DNA of 63,694 nucleotides from positions 1-63,694 of the forward strand of contig CAAEWE010000039.1 of NCBI GenBank assembly GCA_900759665.1. Direction: 5' to 3'. Source of the DNA: Lachnospiraceae bacterium (GTDB lineage: Bacteria > Bacillota > Clostridia > Lachnospirales > Lachnospiraceae). A model generated the notes under the pieces. That model was not told the origin of the DNA. It did no database searches and worked only from the letters and a program-made list of their open reading frames with translations. The first letter of the stretch is position 1. Each line of letters starts with the position of its first letter. Position numbers and translations under genes: made by a program. Below are positions 17,802-26,767 of the stretch, one piece after another.

Positions 17802-18812
17802 CTATGCGTTTGTCAACTCAATAAAAGCATCCAGCTGCTTCAAAGCCTTTCCGCTGTCAATGATCTCCCTTGCCATTTCAATACCCTGCTCGATAGAAAC
17901 ATTCTCTTTGGAAACATGGAATGCTGCACCTGCATTTAATAACACAACATTACGCTTTGGTCCTGTTTCTTTTCCTTCGAAGATATCTCTGACGATCTGC
18001 GCATTGACTGCCGGCTCTCCACCCACCAGATCACTTTTCTGACAAGTCTTGAAGCCAAACTGCTCCGGTGTGATCTCGTATGTCTTAAAGTCGTCTCCGT
18101 CAAATTCACAGACCTTTGTCGGTGCACTTAATGAAATCTCATCCATGCTGTCCATACCATAAACAGCCATGCCCTTCTTAACACCAAGGTTGTGGAGTAC
18201 ATGTGCCAGAGGCTCTACGAGATCTGCGCTGTACACACCGTAAAGCTGCTTAGTTGCTCTTGCCGGGTTTGCCAGAGGTCCCAGAAGATTGAACAGGGTA
18301 CGGATACCCATTTCCTTGCGGACAGGTCCGACAAAACGCATAGCCGGATGATATTTCTGTGCAAACAGGAAGCCGATGTTGATCTGATCCATGACTTCCT
18401 TCATCCTGGCTGCATCCACATCGATCTTTACACCAAGGGCTTCCAGACAGTCCGCTGTTCCGCACTTGCTTGATGCGGCACGGTTTCCGTGTTTTGCCAC
18501 AGTGACGCCACCTGCTGATACGATCAGGGAAGCAATTGTGGAGATATTGATGGTATTGGAGCCGTCTCCGCCGGTTCCCACGATCTCCAGTACATCCTTG
18601 TCATTCTCAAAGTGCTCGCAGTGATCTCTCAGATATTTTGCTGCTGTTGTGATCTCGCTGATGGTCTCACCCTTCATGGAGAGTGCGGTCAAAAACGCTG
18701 CCTTCTGCGCATCTGTTGCCTCGCCGCTCATGATCTCTCCCATCACCTGCTCTACCATGCTGTCATCCAAATCTTCTCTCTTACCTAAGAGCGCAATTGC
18801 TTCTTTAATCAT
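17802..18812 (-). CDS. trpD: anthranilate phosphoribosyltransferase
   Basis: A 336-residue enzyme transferring phosphoribose from PRPP to anthranilate. The signature GTGGDGSNTINIST forms the PRPP loop, followed by KHGNRAASSKCGTAD and the catalytic-region MRFVGPVRKEMGIRT. It starts 4 bp after trpG, consistent with coupled translation, and it is not fused to the glutamine amidotransferase. Confidence 0.98.
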   Translation of the reverse strand: MIKEAIALLGKREDLDDSMVEQVMGEIMSGEATDAQKAAFLTALSMKGETISEITTAAKYLRDHCEHFENDKDVLEIVGTGGDGSNTINISTIASLIVSAGGVTVAKHGNRAASSKCGTADCLEALGVKIDVDAARMKEVMDQINIGFLFAQKYHPAMRFVGPVRKEMGIRTLFNLLGPLANPARATKQLYGVYSADLVEPLAHVLHNLGVKKGMAVYGMDSMDEISLSAPTKVCEFDGDDFKTYEITPEQFGFKTCQKSDLVGGEPAVNAQIVRDIFEGKETGPKRNVVLLNAGAAFHVSKENVSIEQGIEMAREIIDSGKALKQLDAFIELTNA

Positions 18813-18816
18813 GATT

Positions 18817-19383
18817 TTACACCTCCAAAAAGTTTTTCAATATTGTTCTGCCCTCCGGTGTCAGGATGGACTCCGGATGAAACTGTACACCATATATATC
18901 ATAATCTGTATGCTTTACAGCCATGATCTCGCCGTCCTCTGTCTCAGCAGTCACCTTCAGGGTATCCGGGATCGTTTCCTTTACTGCTGCCAGAGAATGA
19001 TACCTTGCCACCTCTGTGGTTTCTCCCATGCCCTTAAAGATCGGACATGTGTTATCCAGCTTTGTCACAGACATTTTGCCGTGCATCAGCTTCTTTGCAT
19101 AGGAAACGGTTGCCCCAAAGGTTTCACAGATTGCCTGATGTCCCAGACATACTCCTAAGATTGGAAGCTTTCCTTTGAAATACCGGATCGCCTCCTCACA
19201 GATTCCTGCATCTGCCGGTCTGCCAGGACCAGGCGAAATGATCAGATGCGTCGGATGCATCGCCTCCAGTTCCTGTGGGGTATACTGGTCATTTCGCACC
19301 ACTTTGATGTCCGGCTCCAATTCTCCTATCAACTGATAAAGATTGTAGGAGAAACTATCGTAATTATCAATGAGTATAATCAT
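18817..19383 (-). CDS. trpG: anthranilate synthase component II (glutamine amidotransferase)
   Basis: A 188-residue class I amidotransferase that supplies ammonia to TrpE. The opening DNYDSFSYNL, the oxyanion region ISPGPGRP, the catalytic cysteine in GVCLGHQ and the His/Glu pair in GVQFHPES are present. In some bacteria the same protein also serves folate synthesis as PabA. It lies 13 bp after trpE and 4 bp before trpD. Confidence 0.97.
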   Translation of the reverse strand: MIILIDNYDSFSYNLYQLIGELEPDIKVVRNDQYTPQELEAMHPTHLIISPGPGRPADAGICEEAIRYFKGKLPILGVCLGHQAICETFGATVSYAKKLMHGKMSVTKLDNTCPIFKGMGETTEVARYHSLAAVKETIPDTLKVTAETEDGEIMAVKHTDYDIYGVQFHPESILTPEGRTILKNFLEV

Positions 19384-19396
19384 GTTTTAATCCCCC

Positions 19397-20857
19397 TTAA
19401 TCCAATTCATCACTTTCATTTACCGCATTCATAACTGCTCGTGCTTTATTTAAGCACTCGTTATATTCGCTTTTCGGAACACTATCTGCCACAATTCCGG
19501 CTCCGGAACGGACAAAAACTTTGCCATTCTTCTTGTAAGCGATACGAATTGCGATGCAGGTATCAAGATTGCCAGTAAAATCAACGTATCCAATGGCTCC
19601 GCCGTAAATACCGCGCTTGTTGTTTTCCAGCTCATTGATGATCTCCATGGCACGAATCTTTGGTGCACCGGAAAGAGTTCCTGCCGGAAGCACGGCATCT
19701 ACCGCATCCAGGCTGCAGCGATCCTCACGGATCTGTCCGGCCACAGTAGAGCCAATGTGCATGACATGGGAATAACGCTCAATGGACATATATTTCTCCA
19801 CCTTTACCGTACCAAACTGACTGATCTTTCCCAGATCGTTCCGTCCCAGATCTACCAGCATATTGTGTTCGGCTCTTTCCTTTTCGTCGGAAAGAAGGAT
19901 CCGCTCCAGTTCTTCGTCCTCTTCCTGTGTCTTTCCTCTCGGCTTTGTACCTGCCAACGGGAAGGTATGTAAGACACCATCCTCCAGCTTTACCAGCGTC
20001 TCTGGGGAAGCACCTGCCACCTCCATGTCATCGCTGCTGAAATAGAACATATAAGGCGATGGATTAATCGTCCGGAGATGACGGTATGTATTTAACAGGC
20101 TTCCTTCATAATCGGCCTCCAGGCGGTTGGAAAGCACCACCTGAAAGATATCACCCTCGTAAATATATTTCTTTGCCCTTTCTACCATGGCACAATACTC
20201 TTCCTCGGAGAAAAGCGCCCGGAAATCCGAGGTGATCTTTCCCGGTTCGATCGGTGTCGGTGTACCCTCCCGGATCAGTTTGATGATCTCCTCGATCTCT
20301 GCGGTGCATCTGGTATATTCTGCTTCAATGTCTTCCATGCGGGCATTGGCGATCACAATGATCTTCTGCCGCAGGTTATCGAAAGCGATCACCTTGTCAA
20401 ACAGCATCAGATCCACATCCTTAAAGCCCTCTGTATCCTCTGCATCCAGATTTAACTTCGGCTCGCTGTACTTCACATAATCATAGGAGAAATATCCTAC
20501 CAGTCCACCGGTAAAGGTTGGAAGCCCGGCTACCTTCGGGCTGGTGTATTCTGTCAGAAGCTCCTTAATGCCCTCTCCCGGATGCTCCATGGTCTTTGTC
20601 TTCGTGCTTCCGTTGCGGATCGTCAGCGTTCCGTTCATACAGGTGATCTCCATTTTCGGATCATATCCCAGGAATGTATATCTGCCCCAACGCTCCTGAT
20701 GCTCCACACTTTCCAACATGTAGGAGTGCCTGCTGACACCTTTCAGAATGCGAAGAACTTCAATCGGTGTCCGGATATCCGAAAGGATCTCCTTGCTGAT
20801 GGGAACTACCTTGTAGCCCTCTCCCAATTTTTTTGCCTCGTCTAAAGTAATCATCAT
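19397..20857 (-). CDS. trpE: anthranilate synthase component I
   Basis: A 486-residue chorismate-using enzyme that makes anthranilate. The N-terminal YMLESVE is the tryptophan feedback site (LLES motif family), and the C-terminal chorismate-binding half shows PSPYMFYF, PLAGTKPRG, DLGRNDLG and LSGAPKIRAMEIINELE. It is the first gene of the trp operon and is preceded by a tryptophan T-box. GAGGTGG sits just upstream of tandem ATG codons; either could start translation. Confidence 0.97.
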   Translation of the reverse strand: MMITLDEAKKLGEGYKVVPISKEILSDIRTPIEVLRILKGVSRHSYMLESVEHQERWGRYTFLGYDPKMEITCMNGTLTIRNGSTKTKTMEHPGEGIKELLTEYTSPKVAGLPTFTGGLVGYFSYDYVKYSEPKLNLDAEDTEGFKDVDLMLFDKVIAFDNLRQKIIVIANARMEDIEAEYTRCTAEIEEIIKLIREGTPTPIEPGKITSDFRALFSEEEYCAMVERAKKYIYEGDIFQVVLSNRLEADYEGSLLNTYRHLRTINPSPYMFYFSSDDMEVAGASPETLVKLEDGVLHTFPLAGTKPRGKTQEEDEELERILLSDEKERAEHNMLVDLGRNDLGKISQFGTVKVEKYMSIERYSHVMHIGSTVAGQIREDRCSLDAVDAVLPAGTLSGAPKIRAMEIINELENNKRGIYGGAIGYVDFTGNLDTCIAIRIAYKKNGKVFVRSGAGIVADSVPKSEYNECLNKARAVMNAVNESDELD

Positions 20858-20880
20858 TCCACCTCTTTCTTTTCGCCCGG

Positions 20881-20898
20881 CATGGTTTCCTACACACT
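20881..20898 (-). repeat. dispersed post-terminator element, copy E
   Basis: Directly after the T-tract of the trp T-box terminator the minus strand reads AGTGTGTAGGAAACCATG, a variant of the element found after the rhaB, rfbD and glpK terminators. It is transcribed only when the T-box reads through. Confidence 0.55.
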
Positions 20899-21193
20899 AA
20901 AAAAAGTCCCTGACTATCACAGATATTGTGATAATCAAGGACGGTAAATTCTATTAACCGCGGTGCCACCTTGCTTTATGGTTTCCCACACTCTCAGCGA
21001 AATACAATCATATTTCCGGCAACTGACGTATGCCCTCACGTCATGGAATACTCAGAAGAATCCTTCCTTTGACCATGCCCTCAGTGGTCCATTTAATGAA
21101 TCGCATTTCCGCAGGTTCTCAGCAATCCCTGCTCTCTGTAGGCGCGTACCTCATTTTTATCTCCACTTCAACGGTTTGAAATATTCGATTTGT
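20899..21193 (-). promoter_or_regulatory. tryptophan T-box riboswitch of the trp operon
   Basis: The leader contains the T-box sequence AAGGTGGCACCGCGGTTAA (20955-20975 region) that binds the tRNA acceptor end, and a long Stem I region. A TGG triplet at 21089-21091 sits in the context AAATGGACCACTGAG, matching the specifier position and giving tryptophan. The terminator hairpin GTCCTTGATTATCACA/TGTGATAGTCAGGGAC (20906-20942) is followed by TTTTTTT. Uncharged tRNA-Trp should stabilise the antiterminator and switch on trpEGDCBA. Confidence 0.93.
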
Positions 21194-21197
21194 TTAT

Positions 21198-21225
21198 ATT
21201 ATACTCCGATTTTCTGATTTGTCAA
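21198..21225 (-). promoter_or_regulatory. promoter of the trp operon leader
   Basis: A consensus TTGACA and TATAAT separated by 16 bp on the minus strand lie just upstream of the T-box leader. The tight match suggests strong constitutive initiation, with control left to the T-box. Confidence 0.85.
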
Positions 21226-21301
21226 TCACTTTTCCGAGTAATTTGATAGAGTACCTATACTTCCTGCCAAAGTGCTGTTGTACCCCGTTCATCTGCCTGT
21301 T

Positions 21302-21808
21302 TTAGCGGACACAGGTGGAGATTGCCTCGATCGCCACGCTACCGCCGCGGACCACTTCGACTCGGTTGACAAATGTCTTTTTAAACAGCTCGATCATATC
21401 GTTATTATGTGCCTCTGTCTTGACACATTCCACCAGAACGGTACTCCTGTCATAATCGACAACTTCCATCCCAAAGGTCTGCACGATCCGGAAGATCTCC
21501 TGCTTATCCTTTTCGCTACAGCTATGAACCTTGATATATAACAACTCCTTTTTGCGGATCGGAATATCCGTAAAATCAAGAACCTTGATCACCTCCACGC
21601 TCCGGTTTAACTGCTTGATGATCTGCTCAAAGGTCAGATCGTCGCAGGTCAGCCCGATGGTCATTCTTGAAATCGTAGGATCCTCGGTCATTCCCACGGT
21701 CAGGGTGTCCAGATTGTAATTTTTGCCGGAGAATAATCCGGACACTTTTGCCAGTACACCGATCTGATTTTCTACGTATGCAGAAATCACTCTTTTCTTT
21801 GTCTCCAT
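21302..21808 (-). CDS. ilvN: acetolactate synthase small (regulatory) subunit
   Basis: A 168-residue ACT-domain protein that activates the catalytic subunit and confers valine inhibition. The N-terminal ACT domain begins VISAYVENQIGVLAKVSGLFSG and includes NLDTLTVGMTED. The C-terminal ALS_ss_C region contains ELLYIKV and ends in the RGGSVAIEAIS segment. It lies 53 bp after ilvB on the same strand, so both respond to the upstream T-box. Confidence 0.95.
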   Translation of the reverse strand: METKKRVISAYVENQIGVLAKVSGLFSGKNYNLDTLTVGMTEDPTISRMTIGLTCDDLTFEQIIKQLNRSVEVIKVLDFTDIPIRKKELLYIKVHSCSEKDKQEIFRIVQTFGMEVVDYDRSTVLVECVKTEAHNNDMIELFKKTFVNRVEVVRGGSVAIEAISTCVR

Positions 21809-21861
21809 ATTTTCACCTCAGCCTTTCCTATCTTATATCTATTCGCATCTTGGTCGTATCT

Positions 21862-23583
21862 CTAAATCTCCATGATCATATTATCCAGTGAATTGCCTAC
21901 CGGTACCATTGGCGCAACATTTGCTTCCCGCTCAATGATAAACTCTAACAGCGTCGGCGCATTCTTGTGAGAACGTGCAAATTCAAACGCCTTTGGAATA
22001 TCCTTTTCATCGGTGATTCGCATACCGTATGCATCGTAGCTCTCCGCCAGCTTGACAAAATCCGGGCTGTATTTCGGACACTTTTTATTGGGATCCATAC
22101 AGTTATGCTGACAGCTTCTGCGATAGGTCAGACAGGTACAGGAATATCTCCGGTCAAAGAGCATCTGCTGCCACTGTCTTACATTTCCCAGATACCCGTT
22201 ATTGAGAACGATCAACGTCAACGGAATCTCCAGTGCCACTGCCGTCGCAAACTCCTGAATATTCATCTGCATACCGCCGTCTCCGGAAATCGCAAAGACG
22301 TCCGCATCCGGGTTACCAAGCTTTGCTCCGATTGCTGCAGGAAAGCCATACCCCATAGTTCCAAGACCTCCGGAGGTCAGAAGCTGACGATTCCCCTCCA
22401 GCTCCAGAAACTGTGTGGTCCAAAGCTGGTTTTGCCCTACGTCTGTGGCAACAATGGGACGTTTATAATTCTCTGCAATATATTTGATGATCTTCTCCGG
22501 AGTCAGTCCTTCATAACGCTCCATGGTGATCGGATATGTTTCCTTCCATTCCTTCAATCTGTCTACCCACGGCTCAATCTTTAACGGTGCAGCATACTCC
22601 AGAATTTTCTCGATCGCAAGCTTCGCATCCGCAACGATCGGGACATCTACAACGATATTTTTAGAAATAGAAGCGGAATCAATATCAATATGTATGATCT
22701 TGGCATTTTTGGCAAATTCACTGATCTTACCGGTAATACGGTCATTGAAACGGGTACCGATGGAGAAGAGCACATCACACTCGCTGACCGCATGGTTGGC
22801 CGCATAGCTGCCGTGAATACCGATATTTCCCATATAAAGCGGGTGACTTGTAGGAATGGCTCCTTTTCCCATGATCGTTGTGATCACCGGTACACCGGTA
22901 AGCTCCACCAGTTTTTTCATCTCCTCATTGGCACAGGAAATATTGACACCGCCTCCCAGCAGGAATAATGGTTTTTTTGCTTTCTTTAATAAAGAGACCG
23001 CTTTCTTGACCTGACCTACATGAACGCTTTCGTTTGGCTTGTATCCCCGGATATTTACCTCCTCCGGGTACTTCTCATCTCCCATGGCCACCTGGATATC
23101 CTTTGGCAGATCCACCACAACCGGACCCGGTCTGCCGGTTCTTGCAATATAGAATGCCTCCTTAATGATCCGTCCCAGATCCTCTCTCTTTCGCACGGTC
23201 ACAGCATATTTGCAGATATTGCGGGTGATCCCGACGATATCTACCTCCTGAAAGGCATCATTTCCCATAAGCCCCAGTGGCACCTGTCCGGTAAAACAGA
23301 CTAGCGGCACACTGTCATAGTTTGCTGTCGCAATACCCGTCACAAGATTGGTTGCTCCCGGTCCGCTTGTCACAAGACAGACGCCGACCTTTCCTGTAGA
23401 TCTGGCATATCCATCTGCTGCATGGATCAATGCCTGCTCATGTCTTGGAAGGATCATTTCAATCTCATGTTCATCATAAAGTGCATCAAAGAGATCGACT
23501 GCCTGTCCTCCCGGATACGCAAACAGGGTGTCAACGCCTTCTGCTTTCAGTGCTTTTACAAATAATTCGGTACCTTTGATCAT
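21862..23583 (-). CDS. ilvB: acetolactate synthase large (catalytic) subunit
   Basis: A 573-residue thiamine-diphosphate enzyme making acetolactate for valine/leucine and acetohydroxybutyrate for isoleucine. The catalytic glutamate region reads LPRHEQAL, and VTSGPGATNLVTG and GGLGTMGYGFPAAIGAK are present. The ThDP-binding motif GDGGMQMN...NNGYLGNVRQWQQ is complete. A C-terminal insertion with several cysteines (CTCLTYRRSCQHNC) is less usual. A T-box leader precedes it. No ilvC or ilvD is in the window. Confidence 0.96.
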   Translation of the reverse strand: MIKGTELFVKALKAEGVDTLFAYPGGQAVDLFDALYDEHEIEMILPRHEQALIHAADGYARSTGKVGVCLVTSGPGATNLVTGIATANYDSVPLVCFTGQVPLGLMGNDAFQEVDIVGITRNICKYAVTVRKREDLGRIIKEAFYIARTGRPGPVVVDLPKDIQVAMGDEKYPEEVNIRGYKPNESVHVGQVKKAVSLLKKAKKPLFLLGGGVNISCANEEMKKLVELTGVPVITTIMGKGAIPTSHPLYMGNIGIHGSYAANHAVSECDVLFSIGTRFNDRITGKISEFAKNAKIIHIDIDSASISKNIVVDVPIVADAKLAIEKILEYAAPLKIEPWVDRLKEWKETYPITMERYEGLTPEKIIKYIAENYKRPIVATDVGQNQLWTTQFLELEGNRQLLTSGGLGTMGYGFPAAIGAKLGNPDADVFAISGDGGMQMNIQEFATAVALEIPLTLIVLNNGYLGNVRQWQQMLFDRRYSCTCLTYRRSCQHNCMDPNKKCPKYSPDFVKLAESYDAYGMRITDEKDIPKAFEFARSHKNAPTLLEFIIEREANVAPMVPVGNSLDNMIMEI

Positions 23584-23618
23584 CTTATTGCCCCTTTCTG
23601 TCTCTTGTCGGAAATCCT

Positions 23619-23633
23619 CATTTCCTATTTCCT
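23619..23633 (-). repeat. dispersed post-terminator element, divergent copy F
   Basis: After the ilvB T-box terminator T-tract the minus strand reads AGGAAATAGGAAATG, sharing the ATAGGAAA(A)TG core with the other copies but lacking AGTGT. It may be a degenerate member of the family or a coincidence. Confidence 0.3.
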
Positions 23634-23940
23634 AAAAAAAGTCCTAAGCCTTACGACTTAGGACGAATATACTCCGTGTTACCACCTAACTTCGGGAAAG
23701 CTGTCACAATGGCTGTAAATCCGCCACGGTAAGTCTCCCGCACTCTGCCGGCACGCAGATATATGATATATCTGATATACCGTTCCCCTGTAACGGTGGG
23801 AATCCGTTGGATGCTACTAAGGATATGCTCCCGTTCGTTCCACTGCTCAAAGGCTACTTCCATACAGTCAGAATGAGAACTTTCACCGGCCGTTCTCTCT
23901 CTCCAAATCCGAAAAGTATGTACTCCTCCTCGTCATCGCT
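23634..23940 (-). promoter_or_regulatory. T-box riboswitch of ilvBN, probable valine specifier
   Basis: AGTTAGGTGGTAACACGGAG is the T-box that pairs with the tRNA acceptor end. It is followed by the hairpin GTCCTAAG/CTTAGGAC (23641-23664) and seven T on the minus strand. In Stem I the triplet GTA at 23855-23857 lies in GAAGTAGCCTTTGAGCA, the same relative position as the TGG in the trp leader, so tRNA-Val is the likely sensor. A structural alignment would be needed to fix the specifier. The 5' end of the leader is uncertain. Confidence 0.85.
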
Positions 23941-24078
23941 TTTTAAATCATAAACTTTTAAATGAATAACTGATCTTTAAATCAAATAATAAAAAATGAT
24001 ACTCTTTTTTTCTCCTTATGTCAAGAAAAATGTTCCTCCAGCAAATCCTTCTGCCATCTCCCTCTGGCAGCCTGAATT

Positions 24079-24846
24079 TTATTTTACAAACAGCATCAGA
24101 AAATCCACCGGCAAAAACTTTGCCAGGATCCGAAAGCCCTTCATCAGCGGGCCATACACAGAAACACTGTGCCCGTGCTTTGCATCCACCAATGCCTGAT
24201 GCACTACTCTGTCTGCCCGTGCCATGGTCAGCTTCTTGTACAGCTTGACCGCCTCATAGGTCTCTGCAATATCAAAAAACTCCGTCTTTACCGGTCCCGG
24301 GCATACGGCTGTTACCGTGATGCCTTTTCCGGCAAGCTCTCTGCCCAATGCTCTGGAAAAGCTTAATACATAGGACTTGCTGGCCGCATAAACCGCAAAG
24401 CCCGGCTGCGGCATAAACGCTGCGGAGGATGCCATCTGTATGATCTGTCCCTGCTTTGTCATATAAGGAAGTGTGATATGTGTCACTGCTGTGAGTGCCC
24501 GGCAGTTGGTATCCACCATACCGGTACAGTCCTCCTCCTTCATTTTCCCAATCTTTCCAATGATGCCAAAGCCTGCGGCATTGACAAGGATACGAACCCT
24601 CGGCTGCTCCTTCTCCAGTGCCTTTTCCAGTGCATCGACGCCCTCCTGAAGACTCAGATCCAATGCAAGGATCTTCACTTTGCGTCCAAGAAGCTTCTCC
24701 TGCAGCTCCTCCAGTCTCTCTTTCCTTCTGGCAATGATCCAGAATTCATGAATGCTCGGATAATTCTGTGCGATCTGAACCGCAAACTCCCTGCCCATAC
24801 CGGAGGAAGCCCCTGTGATAATTGCTACGTTTCCCTTTTTTCCCAT
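24079..24846 (-). CDS. short-chain dehydrogenase/reductase
   Basis: A 255-residue Rossmann-fold NAD(P)-dependent oxidoreductase of the classical SDR type. The cofactor motif TGASSGMG is near the N-terminus, NAAG stabilises the central sheet, the catalytic serine is in MASSAAF, and the YAASK motif contains Tyr and Lys. CPGPVKTEF follows. A hydrophobic C-terminal tail may be membrane-associated. The substrate cannot be read from sequence. The start at 24846 gives a normal SDR opening; an ATG 33 bp upstream lacks a ribosome site. It is last in an operon after the htrA and ltaS-like genes. Confidence 0.9.
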   Translation of the reverse strand: MGKKGNVAIITGASSGMGREFAVQIAQNYPSIHEFWIIARRKERLEELQEKLLGRKVKILALDLSLQEGVDALEKALEKEQPRVRILVNAAGFGIIGKIGKMKEEDCTGMVDTNCRALTAVTHITLPYMTKQGQIIQMASSAAFMPQPGFAVYAASKSYVLSFSRALGRELAGKGITVTAVCPGPVKTEFFDIAETYEAVKLYKKLTMARADRVVHQALVDAKHGHSVSVYGPLMKGFRILAKFLPVDFLMLFVK

Positions 24847-24891
24847 ATGAATAACCTGATCCTTTCCATTTATTTTCATGATTTTCGCATA

Positions 24892-26745
24892 CTATTTCGT
24901 CGATTTCAGTTGATAATGTGCATCCTTTCGATGTTCCCCGTCAAACAGATAGTTGTACTGCAGTATGCGGTACTCCCTGATCCATTTCTGTATCTCATCG
25001 TCCGCCTCATCCAGATCATCCCAGCTGTAAAGATTTCCCTGGCGGTCATAAAAGCCGTTGGCTGTGATGGACGGTATATATTGATACATATCTAACAGAA
25101 ACTTCTGGTAATCCGTCAATTCCAGCCCCGCCGTCTCTGTCATCAGCGTGGACAGATAGTTAATAGATATCTGCGGAATCTTTGTCTCCTGAATATCATA
25201 GTTGGCCCAGATCATAAACGGCACCTGATACCGCTTCATGGCATCCTTCTGGGACAGATTATCCGGCATTTCTCCCATGACTTTCTGATAAAAATAATCC
25301 GGCAGATGAGGCTGGTGATCTCCAAACAGCACAATGATCACCGGTTCCTTTACCTTCTCAAAATAGGCGATCAGATCCTTCAGGGCATCGTCCGACATTT
25401 TGATCAAGGAAAGATACTGCTCTGCCTCCGGCTGCAATGTCATATTTGTCAGTTTTACCGGATCTTCAAAGGTATAATCTGTATCATCATACGAACTGTG
25501 ATTCTGCATTGTCACATTAAAAAGACAAAGGGAACTTCCCGGCTTTTTCTTTTCATAAAGAGACTCCAGCATTTCATAGTCTGACGCATCGGAAATATAT
25601 TTGCGCACCAGCAATGGATTCTTGAAATCATCAATATCCAGAAACTCATCCATATGAAGAAGAGGATAAACCCGGTTCCTGTTGTAACCAGAGGGATTAT
25701 AGGGATGGATTGCCACAGCTTTGTCATAGCCATCCTGCGTCTTTATATTACTGACTACATTTGGCAGGCAATCCTTGATGTACTGCAGGTATGGGTTGCC
25801 CGGCAGAAATGCCTTGGTACAGCCCGTCAGGAATTCAAACTCGGAATTGGCAGTATAACCACCATATACCGAGGAGTCCGCATAACCACGGATCGTATTC
25901 TTTTTCAGGCTGTTAAAAAACGGCAGATATGCCTGATCCGTCTCAAACCGCCCCAGTACGCTGAGATCCGAAAAGGACTCATTCATGATCATAATGAGGT
26001 TAGGCGACTTGGCAGAACCGGCATGGGATGCCAGCACACTGTTGGTGGTGGATGCCTTCTGATACCGCGACAGGATCTCATCAGCCTTTGCCGGCGAATA
26101 CCCTTCCGGCTTCTCTACCTTCGCCTGACCGGCATTCGCCGTAACATACAGAAGATATCCATAATCGGACATCCCTATACTATGATCCCAGGTCAGATTT
26201 GTCACATCCCCAAAAAATCCCTGCCCCAGATTGATCCAGACAAAAAAGGAAACGCCGGCTGCCGCTCCTGCCACCGATGCAATTCCCTGACGAAGGTTTT
26301 GAACCCTGGACCGGCGAGGCGTGACTACCACGCACAGCACAATAAAGGCAATCCCCAGAACCAGACCAAGCCACAGCTGCGAAGAGCCGTGGTACTTATA
26401 CTCTCCTGCTACATTTGCCGCCGTTTTGACAGCATAAATATCCATATAGACAATGCCATATCCACGGAAAGCATCGACAAAATAATTTGCGGCCCCGAAT
26501 ATCAGCACAAATACTCCTGACAGGAGAAATGTGAGTCTCAACCATCGTGTCAATGACACGATGATGAGATTCACCCCCATCAGGAGCATGATGTTTTTGA
26601 TACTATATTCTAATCCGATGCTGACAATGTCACCATCCAGAAAACCCTCGATGATCACATATTCCACAAAGGACAATGCCACAAACAGAATTGCCTGAAA
26701 CCAATACTGTCTGCAGAATCTGTCCCAGCCGGTCTCCTTCTTCAT
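24892..26745 (-). CDS. LtaS-like membrane sulfatase/phosphoglycerol transferase
   Basis: A 617-residue protein with five N-terminal transmembrane segments (about residues 15-170) and a large extracellular sulfatase-fold domain. MIMNESFSDLSVLG holds a metal-ligand Glu, and GGYTANSEFEFLTG carries the threonine that serves as nucleophile in lipoteichoic acid synthases. IVLFGDHQPH provides further metal ligands. The architecture matches LtaS-type enzymes that move glycerol phosphate from phosphatidylglycerol to a surface polymer. It follows htrA by 22 bp. The exact polymer is unknown. Confidence 0.88.
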   Translation of the reverse strand: MKKETGWDRFCRQYWFQAILFVALSFVEYVIIEGFLDGDIVSIGLEYSIKNIMLLMGVNLIIVSLTRWLRLTFLLSGVFVLIFGAANYFVDAFRGYGIVYMDIYAVKTAANVAGEYKYHGSSQLWLGLVLGIAFIVLCVVVTPRRSRVQNLRQGIASVAGAAAGVSFFVWINLGQGFFGDVTNLTWDHSIGMSDYGYLLYVTANAGQAKVEKPEGYSPAKADEILSRYQKASTTNSVLASHAGSAKSPNLIMIMNESFSDLSVLGRFETDQAYLPFFNSLKKNTIRGYADSSVYGGYTANSEFEFLTGCTKAFLPGNPYLQYIKDCLPNVVSNIKTQDGYDKAVAIHPYNPSGYNRNRVYPLLHMDEFLDIDDFKNPLLVRKYISDASDYEMLESLYEKKKPGSSLCLFNVTMQNHSSYDDTDYTFEDPVKLTNMTLQPEAEQYLSLIKMSDDALKDLIAYFEKVKEPVIIVLFGDHQPHLPDYFYQKVMGEMPDNLSQKDAMKRYQVPFMIWANYDIQETKIPQISINYLSTLMTETAGLELTDYQKFLLDMYQYIPSITANGFYDRQGNLYSWDDLDEADDEIQKWIREYRILQYNYLFDGEHRKDAHYQLKSTK

Positions 26746-26767
26746 GATCTATTCCCCAATCTATCTG

